From assembly GCF_007858445.1 (NCBI RefSeq), contig NZ_VIGV01000001.1:620001-684000 (forward strand): 64,000 nt of DNA, in the 5' to 3' direction. The stretch's first letter is position 1, and every line of letters starts with the position of its first letter. The DNA is from Tsukamurella sputi. Its GTDB lineage: Bacteria > Actinomycetota > Actinomycetes > Mycobacteriales > Mycobacteriaceae. Below the pieces are notes generated by a model that saw only the letters and a list, made by a program, of their open reading frames with translations, made no database searches and was not told where the DNA came from. Below are positions 34,144-43,750 of this stretch, one piece after another. The position numbers and the translations under genes are program-made.

Positions 34144-35379
34144 ATGGCAATCAATCTGGAACTCCCCAAGAAGCTGAAGGCGTCGGCCGAGATGTCGCAC
34201 CAGGGCGCGGCCGAGATCTTCCGCCCCATCTCGCGCAAGTACGACCTGGCCGAGCACGAATACCCCAAGGAGCTCGACACCATCGCGGCGCTCTACGACG
34301 GGTTGGCCGACGCCGGCCAGGCACCGTCGGCCGCCTCGGGCGATCGCAAGAAGGGCGAGGGCGAGGAGAAGCCCAAGCCCGTCGACGTGACGGCCGGCAG
34401 CCGCAACGGCGGCACCATGGAGTCGATCATCAACGCGATCGAGATGTGCTGGGGCGATACCGGTCTCATGCTCGCCTTCCCGTACCAGGGCCTCGGTAAC
34501 GCCGCGATCGCCGCGGTCGCCACCGACGAGCAGCTCGAGCGCTTCGGCAAGGTCTGGGCGTCGATGGCCATCACCGAGCCCTCCTTCGGCTCCGATTCGG
34601 CCGCCGTCACGGCGACGGCCGTGCGCGACGGCGACGAGTGGGTCATCAACGGCACCAAGATCTTCGTCACCTCCGGCTCGCGCGCCGACCACATCGTGGT
34701 CTGGGCGACCGTGGACAAGAGCGCCGGCCGCGCCGCGATCAAGTCCTTCGTGGTCCCCCGCGAACACCCGGGCGTCACCGTGGCCCGGCTCGAGCACAAG
34801 CTCGGCATCCGCGCCTCCGACACCGCGGAGATCCGCTTCGAGGACTGCCGCATCCCGTTCGAGAACATCCTCGGCAGCCCCGAGGTGAACGTGGAGAAGG
34901 GCTTCGCCGGGGTCATGCAGACCTTCGACAACACCCGTCCGCTGGTGGCCGCCATGGCCATCGGCTGCGCGCGAGCCTCGCTCGAGGAGCTGCGCACCGT
35001 GCTCGAGGACGCGGGCATCGTGATCGACTACGACGCGCCCGTGAACACCCTGCCGCACGCCGCGGCGGAGTTCATCCGCCTCGAATCCGATTGGGAGGCC
35101 GCCTACCAGCTGACGCTGAAGTCCGGCTGGATGGCCGACAACAAGCTGCCGAACTCGATGAACGCGTCGATGGCGAAGGCGAAGGCGGGCCGCGTGGGCT
35201 CGGACGTGACCCTCAAGGCCGTCGAGCTGGCGGGCGCGCTGGGCTACTCGGAGCGCACCCTGCTGGAGAAGTGGGCGCGCGATTCGAAGATCCTCGACAT
35301 CTTCGAGGGCACCCAGCAGATCCAGCAGCTGATCATCGCACGCCGCCACCTGGACCTGACGAGCGCGCAGCTCAAGTAG
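34144..35379 (+). CDS. fadE23: Acyl-CoA dehydrogenase (FadE23-like)
   Basis: A 411-residue acyl-CoA dehydrogenase 36 bp downstream of fadE24; a ribosome site AGAAGAAAG precedes the ATG. The FAD/substrate strand is SMAITEPSFGSDSAAV and GTKIFVTSGSRAD, and the C-terminal LDIFEGTQQIQQLIIARR carries the Glu position of the catalytic base. A charged insertion (GDRKKGEGEEKPKPV, about residues 67-80) is unusual and could be a surface loop. Probably forms a heteromeric complex with FadE24 acting on a lipid or cell-wall-derived acyl-CoA (inference). Confidence 0.87.
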   Translation: MAINLELPKKLKASAEMSHQGAAEIFRPISRKYDLAEHEYPKELDTIAALYDGLADAGQAPSAASGDRKKGEGEEKPKPVDVTAGSRNGGTMESIINAIEMCWGDTGLMLAFPYQGLGNAAIAAVATDEQLERFGKVWASMAITEPSFGSDSAAVTATAVRDGDEWVINGTKIFVTSGSRADHIVVWATVDKSAGRAAIKSFVVPREHPGVTVARLEHKLGIRASDTAEIRFEDCRIPFENILGSPEVNVEKGFAGVMQTFDNTRPLVAAMAIGCARASLEELRTVLEDAGIVIDYDAPVNTLPHAAAEFIRLESDWEAAYQLTLKSGWMADNKLPNSMNASMAKAKAGRVGSDVTLKAVELAGALGYSERTLLEKWARDSKILDIFEGTQQIQQLIIARRHLDLTSAQLK

Positions 35380-35447
35380 CCCCGAGGAGGTTCGACGGGG
35401 CGTCGCCGTCCGGCGGCGCCCCGTCGCACGTCTGTAGCGTTCCTCCC

Positions 35448-36797
35448 ATGACGGTGATCTGGTGGGCCCGGCGCGACCTCCGCCTGAGCGACAATCCCGC
35501 ACTGAGTGCGGCGGCCGCGGACGGCCCCGTCCTCCCGCTGCTGGTGGTCGACCCCGCACTGCTGCGGGACGGTCCGCGCAGCGCCTGGTACGCGTCGAAC
35601 GCCCTCGCGCTCGACGAGCAACTGGACGGCGGCCTCGCTCTGCGGACGGGTTCGCCCGCCCGGGAGGTCCTCGACGTCGCGCGCGCCGTGGGTGCCACCG
35701 CTGTCCACGTGAGCCGCGAGACGACACCGGCGGGCCGCCGGCGCGACGATTCCGTGCGTGACCTTCTGGCCGACAACGGGATCGACTGGATCGAGACGGG
35801 TTCTCCGTACGCCGTCACGCCGGGCCGGATCGCGAAGGCCGACGGTACGCCGTACCGGGTTTTCAGCGCCTTCCAGCGGGCGTGGCGGGAACACCGCTGG
35901 CCCGCACCCGCCCGCCTCCCCGAGCAGGTGCGCTGGGCCTCGCCACCGGAGCAGGACCCCGCCGCGCGGACCGCCCTGCAGAAGCTGGTGCGCGACTGCG
36001 CAACGCCCCTCCCCCCGGCGGGCGAGCAAGCCGCGCTCGAGCGCTGGAAGCGGTTCCGGGACGACGATCTGCACCGCTACGCGCAGGAGCGCGATCGACC
36101 CGACCTCGACGCCTCATCGCGCCTTTCGCCCTATCTGAAGGTGGGCGCCGTTCATCCGCGCACCCTGCTCGCCGGCCTCGACTCGAGCGAGGGAGCGGCG
36201 AAATTCGTCTCCGAGGTGTGCTGGCGCGACTTCTACGCCGATGTCCTGCACCATCATCCGCAGACCCTTCGCACAGACCTGACCGACGCTCTCGCGGGCC
36301 TGGAGTACTCCGAGCCCGGCGACGAATTCGCCGCATGGCAGCGAGGCGAGACGGGCTACCCCCTCGTGGACGCGGGTATGCGACAGCTCCTCGCGGAGGG
36401 ATGGATGCACAACCGCGTGCGGATGGTGGTGGCGAGCTTCCTCAGCAAGGACCTGCATGTGTGGTGGCCGCACGGCGCCGCGCACTTCCTCGATCTGCTG
36501 ATCGACGGCGACCCCGCCTCGAACGCCCACGGCTGGCAGTGGGTGGCGGGTACCGGAACCGACGCCGCCCCGTACTTCCGGGTCTTTAATCCCACCGCCC
36601 AGGCGGAGAAGTTCGATCCGAACGGCGACTACGTCCGCCGGTACGTGCCCGAACTGCGCCATCTCGAGGGTGCCGCTGCGCTGAGCCCGTGGAAGAACGC
36701 AGAGGGATACGCGCACGGCTATCCGACCCGGGTCGTCGACCACGCCGAGGAGCGCGAAGTGACGCTGGCGCGCTACCGCAGCGCCCGCGGAAAGTGA
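35448..36797 (+). CDS. phrB: Deoxyribodipyrimidine photo-lyase
   Basis: A 449-residue cryptochrome/photolyase. The N-terminal antenna domain starts TVIWWARRDLRLSDNPAL; the FAD-binding helical domain has RLSPYLKVGAVHPRTL, WRDFYADVLHHHP, the DNA/FAD motif GYPLVDAGMRQLLAEGWMHN and the terminal DPASNAHGWQWVAGTGTDA with FRVFNP. It repairs cyclobutane pyrimidine dimers using blue light. ATG 35448 lies 7 nt after TAGCGT (35435-35440): leaderless mRNA. It stands alone after fadE23. Confidence 0.93.
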   Translation: MTVIWWARRDLRLSDNPALSAAAADGPVLPLLVVDPALLRDGPRSAWYASNALALDEQLDGGLALRTGSPAREVLDVARAVGATAVHVSRETTPAGRRRDDSVRDLLADNGIDWIETGSPYAVTPGRIAKADGTPYRVFSAFQRAWREHRWPAPARLPEQVRWASPPEQDPAARTALQKLVRDCATPLPPAGEQAALERWKRFRDDDLHRYAQERDRPDLDASSRLSPYLKVGAVHPRTLLAGLDSSEGAAKFVSEVCWRDFYADVLHHHPQTLRTDLTDALAGLEYSEPGDEFAAWQRGETGYPLVDAGMRQLLAEGWMHNRVRMVVASFLSKDLHVWWPHGAAHFLDLLIDGDPASNAHGWQWVAGTGTDAAPYFRVFNPTAQAEKFDPNGDYVRRYVPELRHLEGAAALSPWKNAEGYAHGYPTRVVDHAEEREVTLARYRSARGK

Positions 36798-36860
36798 ATC
36801 AGACCCGGCCCCGAGGCGCTTCACGGTCGCGAAATCGCGTGACCCAAGCCATATTTTCGA

Positions 36861-36876
36861 TGTGAGGGTCATCACT
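36861..36876 (+). promoter_or_regulatory. CRP-like site upstream of rpf
   Basis: TGTGAGGGTCATCACT matches TGTGA-N6-TCACA at 9 of 10 defined positions. It lies about 50 bp upstream of a start predicted from TAGCGT (36909-36914). In M. tuberculosis an rpf gene (rpfA) is under CRP control, which supports the reading. Confidence 0.6.
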
Positions 36877-37606
<730 letters not shown>

Positions 37607-37630
37607 GTCGCACACACTGCTTCGATACTG

Positions 37631-37678
37631 ACGCCTGTGGCGGTCGATTCCCCGTGAATCGGCCGCCACAGGCGTTTT
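37631..37678 (+). terminator. Terminator of rpf
   Basis: ACGCCTGTGGCGG (37631-37643) and CCGCCACAGGCGT (37663-37675) form a 13-bp stem extended by GATTC/GAATC, followed by TTTTC. It lies 25 bp after the rpf stop. Confidence 0.85.
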
Positions 37679-37740
37679 CGCGTCGGACGCGCACCTCACC
37701 CACGAACCCGTCCGTTGTCCCGTACTGCGAGAATCAGCCC

Positions 37741-38985
37741 GTGCCATTGCGCGTGCTCCTGCTGTTGACCGGCCTGTACTTCGCTCAGGGGCTCCCGTTC
37801 GGCTTCTTCACCCAGGCGATCCCCGTTCTGCTCCGCGATGCGGGCCTCTCGCTCACCGCGATCAGTCTCACCTCCTTCCTGTACCTGCCGTGGGGCCTGA
37901 AATTCCTCTGGGCGCCCGCGGTCGACCGGATCGGGACGCGACGGCAGTGGCTCATCGCCACGCAGCTCGGCTCCGCCGGCGTCGCCTTCGCACTCGCCGC
38001 CACCGATCTGGCAGGCTCGCTGCGGTGGCTCTTCGTGGCCATCGCAGCCATCAACCTGCTCTCCGCAACCCAGGACATCGCGACCGACGGGCTCGCCGTC
38101 CGGCTCCTCGGCCCGCGCGAGCGCGGCCTCGGGAACGGGATCCAGACCGGTGCCTACCGGTTGGGCATGATCGCCGGCGGCGGCGGGCTCCTGTGGATCT
38201 ACGCCGCGAGCGGCTGGCGCGTCCTCCTGCTCACCCTGGGAGGGCTGATCCTGCTGTGCACGGTCCCCGTCGTGCTCCTGGCCCGCGAGGAGGCTCCCGA
38301 CGGTGCCGTGCCTCCGGCGCGGGCACCCGCCGGTGCGTCCGGCGGGCTCGCGAGCGCATGGTGGCACCGTCTGCGACGGCCCGGCGCCCTCGCGCTGATC
38401 GGCCTGCTGGCGGCGTACAAGTTCGGCAACGCGATGGTCTCGTCGATCGCCGGACCGTTCCTGCACGACACCGGTCTCGCGCTCAAGGAGATCGCGCTCG
38501 TGAGCGGCGCGCTCAGCTCGGCCGGGGCGCTCCTGGGTTCCGCGCTCGGCGGGTGGTGGGCGTTCCGGCACGGCCGGCGATCCGCCCTGCTGGCCGGGGG
38601 CATCGCGCAGACGGTCACCATCGCGCTGTACATCGTCGCCGCCCTCGGCGTCGGCGGCTTCCCGATGGTGGTGGCCGCCAACCTGACCGAGCACGTCTTC
38701 GGGGGCGCCGCCACCGTCGCACTGTTCACCCTCATGATGGACGCCAGCGAACGCGACCACGCCGGGGCGGACTACACCGTGCTGGCGTGCGCGGTGGTGG
38801 CGGCGCAGGGCGCCGCGGGCCTCGCGGGCGGCGTCTCCGGCGATCTGCTGGGCTACGCGACGACCTTCGCCATCGGGATGGTGCTCTCCGGGATCGGTTG
38901 CGCCGTCCTGATCCGCGCGCTCGACGCGGGGACGGGGCCGCGATCGCTCACGACGTGGAGCCGGGGTCCGGCTCCCACACCATGA
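37741..38985 (+). CDS. AmpG-like MFS permease
   Basis: A 414-residue membrane protein with about 12 segments. The AmpG/acetyl-CoA-transporter group is indicated by YFAQGLPFGFFTQAIPVLL, FLYLPWGLKFLWAPAVDRIG and SATQDIATDGLAVRLL. Gram-negative AmpG imports GlcNAc-anhydroMurNAc muropeptides; the actinobacterial substrate is unknown. The position right after rpf, a muropeptide-releasing enzyme, is suggestive, although a terminator separates them. GTG 37741 is the first in-frame start of the membrane protein. The last 38 bp overlap the convergent GNAT gene. Confidence 0.75.
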   Translation: MPLRVLLLLTGLYFAQGLPFGFFTQAIPVLLRDAGLSLTAISLTSFLYLPWGLKFLWAPAVDRIGTRRQWLIATQLGSAGVAFALAATDLAGSLRWLFVAIAAINLLSATQDIATDGLAVRLLGPRERGLGNGIQTGAYRLGMIAGGGGLLWIYAASGWRVLLLTLGGLILLCTVPVVLLAREEAPDGAVPPARAPAGASGGLASAWWHRLRRPGALALIGLLAAYKFGNAMVSSIAGPFLHDTGLALKEIALVSGALSSAGALLGSALGGWWAFRHGRRSALLAGGIAQTVTIALYIVAALGVGGFPMVVAANLTEHVFGGAATVALFTLMMDASERDHAGADYTVLACAVVAAQGAAGLAGGVSGDLLGYATTFAIGMVLSGIGCAVLIRALDAGTGPRSLTTWSRGPAPTP

Positions 38986-39424
38986 GCTCGTCGGCCGCCC
39001 GGAAACCCCGGCGGCGGTACAGCGGCACCGATTCGTCGCTGGGCGAAAGGACGAGTCGCCGGTATCCGCGGTCGCGCGCGGCCTGCTGCACCGCCTCGAC
39101 GAGTGCCCGGCCGTAGCCCTCCCGGCGTGCGGCCGGGAGCACGAACAGGTGGCCCACGTATCCCCACGCCGTCGAATCCGCACCGGGCATGGGCATCCGG
39201 CGGTACTCGTGGAGGGTCACCATTGCGGCGGCTCCTCCACCGGTGAGCGAGAACTCGCCCGCCAGGAAGACGGTGCGCCCGTCGCGGATCCACCAGTCGC
39301 GGACCGCGTCCACGAAACCGTCGTCCATGGGCTCGGTCGTCGCACCGGAAGTCCGGGCCCACGCATAGCGCAGCGTCGCAACGCGGGCCGCATCGCGGAT
39401 CGGGTCGGCGATCCAGACGTCCAT
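38948..39424 (-). CDS. GNAT-family N-acetyltransferase
   Basis: A 158-residue single GNAT domain. The acetyl-CoA loop is in GHLFVLPAARREGYGRALVE (R-x-x-G-x-G/A form) and the closing motif is LSPSDESVPLYRRRGF. No acceptor can be inferred. It is transcribed towards the AmpG-like gene and overlaps its last 38 bp; the upstream neighbour DUF3060 is divergent. Confidence 0.85.
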   Translation of the reverse strand: MDVWIADPIRDAARVATLRYAWARTSGATTEPMDDGFVDAVRDWWIRDGRTVFLAGEFSLTGGGAAAMVTLHEYRRMPMPGADSTAWGYVGHLFVLPAARREGYGRALVEAVQQAARDRGYRRLVLSPSDESVPLYRRRGFRAADELMVWEPDPGSTS

Positions 39425-39588
39425 GCCGTCAGCCTACGGAGCCGACGACGACCGAACGGGAACCAGGCCGGGACGGAGGGAACGCCAGCCGATCGCGTCA
39501 CATGTTCGGAATCGTCCCGATCAGGCCGATCCGAACCCTGATAGCGTCCGATTCGCCCCGATTCGGAAGTTGCAGAAGGACGACTGAC

Positions 39589-39978
39589 ATGCACAAGCCC
39601 CTCGCCCGTTTCGCCGTCGCCGCCGTGGCCGCGGCCCTCGCCGGCACCGTCGCCGCTCCTGCGGCCTCCGCCCGGATCGAGCTCAACGGCCACGACCAGG
39701 TCCGTACCCTGGCCTGCAATGACGACGTCACGCTGATCGGCTCCGACAACGCGATCGTCTTCACGTCGAACTGCAAGGGCGTCGAGGTCAACGGTCACGA
39801 CAACACACTGACCTTCCGCGACGTGACCTCGCTGAAGCTGATCGGCAGCGGCAACTCGATCAAGCTCGGTTCGGCGGCCTCGGTGGACGTGAGCGGCCAC
39901 GACAACACGATCACCTGCACCGGAGCGAAGAAGCCCACGGTGAAGTCCGTCGGCGCGGACAACTCCTACAGCTGCTGA
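39589..39978 (+). CDS. Secreted DUF3060 repeat protein
   Basis: A 129-residue exported protein. After a signal peptide (ending PAASA, about residue 28) come four or so short beta repeats with the DUF3060 pattern: LNGHDQVRTLAC, IGSDNAIVFTSNC, VNGHDNTLTF, LIGSGNSIKLGS and VSGHDNTITC. Four cysteines likely form disulfides. DUF3060 proteins are common in Mycobacteriales envelopes, function unknown. Ribosome site AGAAGGA lies 8 nt before the ATG. Confidence 0.85.
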   Translation: MHKPLARFAVAAVAAALAGTVAAPAASARIELNGHDQVRTLACNDDVTLIGSDNAIVFTSNCKGVEVNGHDNTLTFRDVTSLKLIGSGNSIKLGSAASVDVSGHDNTITCTGAKKPTVKSVGADNSYSC

Positions 39979-40002
39979 GGAAGCGAACACCTCATTTCCA
40001 GT

Positions 40003-40050
40003 AGAAGTCCCCGCTCGCCGCGCGCATCTGCGCAGCGAGCGGGGACTTCT
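40003..40050. terminator. Bidirectional hairpin after DUF3060 gene
   Basis: AGAAGTCCCCGCTCGC (40003-40018) and GCGAGCGGGGACTTCT (40035-40050) form a perfect 16-bp stem with a 16-nt partly paired loop. It terminates the DUF3060 gene and lies just beyond the truncated end of the acetyltransferase remnant. Confidence 0.8.
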
Positions 40051-40064
40051 GCTGCGGGTACGCG

Positions 40065-40447
40065 CTACTCGACCGGAGCCTGCGCGCGGGCGTGGTCTTC
40101 GACGGGGTGCAGCGCCGTGAGGAACTGCACCCGCGGACCGATCGAGCAGTCGTCGCCGATGGCGATCGGCGCGCAGTCCATGAGGATCGCGTCGTAGTTG
40201 AGGAAGCTGTTCGCGCCGATCGTGATGTGGGCGCCGTAGTCCACTGGAACCGCGGCATGACCCAGGAACCCTCACCGATACCGCCGAGGAGCTCCTGGAG
40301 GATCTCAGAGCGCTCCCGATCCGCATCCGCGGCGGTGGCGTTGAACCGATCGAGCACGCGGCCGCACGCCTTCCGCATGGCGACCAGATCGGGATCGCTG
40401 TCGCGGTAGCGCTCACCCGCGAGCATTCGCTGGAGTTCGGTGACCAT
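40065..40447 (-). pseudogene. maa: Maltose O-acetyltransferase (Maa) remnant, frameshifted and truncated
   Basis: The first frame begins at ATG 40447 and encodes the Maa N-terminal domain: MVTELQRMLAGERYRDSDPD, then ERSEILQELLGGIGEGSWV. Near 40242 the homology jumps by one base to another frame that continues DYGAHITIGANSFLNYDAIL, the start of the left-handed beta-helix, and ends at TAG 40065 after HPVEDHARAQAPVE. One nucleotide is missing at the junction, and the last roughly 70 residues of the hexapeptide-repeat acetyltransferase, including half the beta-helix, are absent. The gene cannot give an active enzyme. Confidence 0.85.
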
Positions 40448-40489
40448 GCACCGACGGTACCGGCGACCGCGCCGCACCTCGGAAATGCG

Positions 40490-40519
40490 AAAGGCCCCCG
40501 GATTTCTCCGGGGGCCTTT
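40490..40519. terminator. Terminator of tRNA-fMet
   Basis: AAAGGCCCCCGG (40490-40501) and CCGGGGGCCTTT (40508-40519) form a perfect 12-bp stem, 9 nt downstream of the tRNA 3' end. Confidence 0.85.
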
Positions 40520-40527
40520 CGACCTAG

Positions 40528-40601
40528 TAGCGGGGACAGGATTTGAACCTGCGACCTCTGGGTTATGAGCCCAGCGAGCTACCGAGCTGCTCCACCCCGC
40601 G
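40528..40601 (-). tRNA. Initiator tRNA-fMet (CAT)
   Basis: A 74-nt cloverleaf beginning CGCGGGGTGGAGCAG. Initiator features are visible: position 1 (C) is unpaired with position 72 (U), and the anticodon stem CTGGG/CCCAG has three consecutive G:C pairs next to loop CTCATAA, anticodon CAT. CCA is not encoded. Confidence 0.96.
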
Positions 40602-40713
40602 TCGGTGTGAACACAACGTTACTGGAAGCTGCCCACGTTGTGCAAATCAGTTGAACGTGACCCTCGTCTCCCGGGCCGGTCGGACTCCGTCGGACCCGGC
40701 CCGGGAGCTGAGA

Positions 40714-43662
40714 TCAGTTCCCGCCCCGGGCCTTCGACTCGGCCTGCTGCAACTTGGTGATGGCATCGCCGAGCTGCTTCATGGCCTGGCCGACCGCGAC
40801 CTGATCGCCCGAGCGCTGCGCGGACAGCACCGATCCCCAGGCGTCGGAGACGGCCTTCACCGCGGCCCGCACCTCGGGCGTCTCGGTGCCGGGCACTGTG
40901 GCGGTGGCGGGCGGCTGGTTCGGACCGGGCTGCTGCCCGCCGGGCACCGTCTGCCCCGCGGTGGCCCCGGAGACGCCGGTCGCCGCCGTGGCGAGAGCGG
41001 CGTCGACGCCCCGGAAGCCCGCCTCGCTGAGCGACGCGGCGACGGTGGGCTTGTAACCCGCACCGGAGGTGACCGGATTGAGCGTGAGCACCTTGATCAG
41101 CTTGGGCGGTGTGCCCTGCTCGGTGCTCTTGGCGTACATCGGCCAGACGTACGCCAAGCCGCCGTTCGCGAGGCCGATCGCCTGGAGATTGCCGAACTGC
41201 GGGTTGAGGGCGCTGATGTTGGCGTTGTCGGCGCGGTAGGACTCCGACGCCTTGATCAGGTCGGCGGCCTGGCTGGGCCCGGCCGTGCGGCGAGCCATGC
41301 TGCGCACGATCAGCCGCCCGGCGTCCTCGCCACCCGACGACACCGAGACCTGCGCAGCCACGTAGGGCTGGTTACGGGGCTGGAGGATCGTCGACAGCTG
41401 GAACTGGGTGGGACCGCCGCCCGGGGTGGCCGCCACCGAGTAGTAGGGCGTCTGCATCCCGCCCTGATCACGCGTGTCCTTCGGCGCGTTGGCGACCTGC
41501 CACACGTCGCTCTCCTCGCGGAAGGTGTTCGCATCGGACACGTGGTAGCGCTGCAGGAGGTACCGCTGCACCTCGAACAGGTCCTGCGGGTAGCGGAAGT
41601 GCTGCTTGAGCTCTGCCGGCACCTTGTCGCCGCCCTCGATGACGCCCGGGAAGACGTTCTTCCAGGCGTTGAGCACGGGATCCTTGTCGTCGACCTGGTA
41701 CAGGTGCACCGATCCGTCGTACGCGTCGACGGTGGCCTTCACCGAGTTCCGGATGTACCCGACCCGCTCGTCGACCTGACGGCGCTCGGTCTGCTGTCCC
41801 GGCGCTGCCTGCACGCGGGTGCCCGTCGCCTCGGAGAGCGAGGTCTGCTGCGCGTACGGGTACTTGGGCAGGGTGGTGTAGCCGTCGACGATCCAGACGA
41901 GGCGACCCGACTTGGGATCGACGACGGGGTAGGTCTTCGTGTCGACCGTGAGGAAGGGCGCGACCTGCTTGATCCGGTCACGCGGATCGCGCTGGTAGAT
42001 GATCTTCGACTCGGAGCCGATGTTCGGGTTGAGCAGGATGTTCCGCTCGGTGAACTTGATCGCGTACGCGAGGCGCGTGAACCACGAACCGATGGCGACA
42101 CCGCCGTCACCCTCGTACTTGGAGGTGACCCCCTCGCCGTCGTACTCGCGGGCCTCGCCGCGGCTTCCGACGATCGAGTAGAACCCGGGATCGGAACCGA
42201 TGGTCTCGCCGAAGTAGATCCGCGGCTGCGTCAGCGCCGGCTGGCCGGACACCGCATTACGCGTGAACACGGGCTGACCGCCGGCGGTGTTCACCGCGTC
42301 CCGGCTGCCCTCACTCACAACCTCGTTGACCTGCCCCGCGGGAGCGGTGATCACGCCGTTGCCGTGCGTGTACTGCAGATGACGGGCCGCCCAGTCCGTC
42401 GGGGTCTTGTCCGGGTTCAGCTCGATCGGCGCCAGCAGGACGTTGGTCGACGAGCCGTTCACGTCGTACCGGCCGACGGACAGCTGATCCGGCAGCTTGT
42501 AGTACTCGCGCAGCGGGTTGAGCATCGAGAAGGCGGTGGAGACCACGTTCGGATCGAGCAGGCGCACGTTCTGCAGCGACGGAGCGTCCTTCGACGAGAG
42601 CGTCTGCAGCGCCTCGTCGGTGACCTTCGGATCGGTCCTCTCGTACTTCATAGCGGCGAGGCCGTAGGCCTGTTTCGTCGCCTCCAGGTTGCGCGCGATG
42701 TACTCGAGCTCGCGCTCGGTGTTGGGCCGGACCGAAAAGGTCTGCACCGCGGCGGGCCAGCCCACACCGATCACGAGGGACGAGAAGAGCATGAGCACGG
42801 TGGCGATCGCGGGCACGCGCAGGTCGCGCAGCACGATGCCGAAGAAGAAGGCCGCGGCGCAGATGATCGCGATACCGGTGAGGATCGCCTTCGCCGGCAG
42901 CATGGCGTGGATGTCGGTGTAATTAGCACCCGTGAAGATCGGCGACCGGTTCGAGTACACGAGCGCGTACCGGTCGAACCAGTAGGCGACGGCCTTGGTC
43001 AGCAGGAAGACGCCGGCGATCGCGGCGAGTTGGATCCGCGCGCCGCGCGAGAGCGAGCCCTCCCGGCCCGCGAGGCGGATGCCGCCGAAGACGTAGTGCG
43101 CCACCAGGTTCGCCAGGAACATCAGGATCAGGCCGGCGAACAGGAAGCCGAGGATGAACTCGATGAAGGGCAGCGTGAAGGCGTAGAAGCCGATGTCCTT
43201 GCCGAACTCCGCGTCGGTCTCCCCGAAGCTCTGCCGGTTGAAGAAGAGCAGCACCTGCTGCCACGACGCCTGCCCGAAGATGCCGGCGATGAGCCCGATG
43301 AGCAGCGCCGGAACGATCGCGAAGGTCTTGAGCTTGCTGGTCACCACGGCGCGGTACCGGACCACCGGGTCGTCCGTCGGCGAGGGGAGGAACGCCGGGC
43401 GCACGCGATAGGCCAGCCACATCCCGGCGAAGGTGAACAGCGCCAGGACCAGACCCGTCACCACGAACAGTCCGAGCCGCGAGAGCAGCACGGTGCTCAG
43501 CACGCCCGCATGGCCCAATGAGCCGTACCAGAGGAAGGCGGTGAACACGTCCACCACCCGCGGCCCGATCAGCAGCAGCGCCAGTAGCGCCACGGCCACA
43601 CCGATGAGGATCTTTGCCCGGCGGGACAGGGAGGGAATGCCCGCGGCACGAGGTGTCGTCAC
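40714..43662 (-). CDS. UPF0182 family membrane protein (Rv3193c-like)
   Basis: A large membrane protein of about 982 residues. Seven or so membrane segments fill the first 300 residues (for example ILIGVAVALLALLLIGPRVV and the ANLVAHYVFGGIRLAGR loop), followed by a roughly 600-residue extracytoplasmic domain with DYAIVGR-like SIVGSRGEAREYDGEG, WIVDGYTTLPKYPY and YIRNSVKATVDAYDGSV, and a Pro/Gln-rich stretch before a C-terminal helix. Function unknown. GTG 43662 was chosen: TACAGT (43670-43675, minus strand) ends 7 nt before it (leaderless); GTG 43671 is upstream in frame but overlaps that -10. Confidence 0.93.
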   Translation of the reverse strand: MTTPRAAGIPSLSRRAKILIGVAVALLALLLIGPRVVDVFTAFLWYGSLGHAGVLSTVLLSRLGLFVVTGLVLALFTFAGMWLAYRVRPAFLPSPTDDPVVRYRAVVTSKLKTFAIVPALLIGLIAGIFGQASWQQVLLFFNRQSFGETDAEFGKDIGFYAFTLPFIEFILGFLFAGLILMFLANLVAHYVFGGIRLAGREGSLSRGARIQLAAIAGVFLLTKAVAYWFDRYALVYSNRSPIFTGANYTDIHAMLPAKAILTGIAIICAAAFFFGIVLRDLRVPAIATVLMLFSSLVIGVGWPAAVQTFSVRPNTERELEYIARNLEATKQAYGLAAMKYERTDPKVTDEALQTLSSKDAPSLQNVRLLDPNVVSTAFSMLNPLREYYKLPDQLSVGRYDVNGSSTNVLLAPIELNPDKTPTDWAARHLQYTHGNGVITAPAGQVNEVVSEGSRDAVNTAGGQPVFTRNAVSGQPALTQPRIYFGETIGSDPGFYSIVGSRGEAREYDGEGVTSKYEGDGGVAIGSWFTRLAYAIKFTERNILLNPNIGSESKIIYQRDPRDRIKQVAPFLTVDTKTYPVVDPKSGRLVWIVDGYTTLPKYPYAQQTSLSEATGTRVQAAPGQQTERRQVDERVGYIRNSVKATVDAYDGSVHLYQVDDKDPVLNAWKNVFPGVIEGGDKVPAELKQHFRYPQDLFEVQRYLLQRYHVSDANTFREESDVWQVANAPKDTRDQGGMQTPYYSVAATPGGGPTQFQLSTILQPRNQPYVAAQVSVSSGGEDAGRLIVRSMARRTAGPSQAADLIKASESYRADNANISALNPQFGNLQAIGLANGGLAYVWPMYAKSTEQGTPPKLIKVLTLNPVTSGAGYKPTVAASLSEAGFRGVDAALATAATGVSGATAGQTVPGGQQPGPNQPPATATVPGTETPEVRAAVKAVSDAWGSVLSAQRSGDQVAVGQAMKQLGDAITKLQQAESKARGGN

Positions 43663-43750
43663 GCCGTCCACTGTACGGATTGCCCGAGATGGGACCCGCG
43701 CGTGCTCACCGACGTGGTACCGCGCGCGCCGCGGATGCGATCATGGGCGC

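Noticed and set aside
40543-43521. 992-codon open frame antisense to UPF0182
   Set aside because: The minus strand encodes a clear Rv3193c-like protein; the plus-strand frame also begins within tRNA-fMet.
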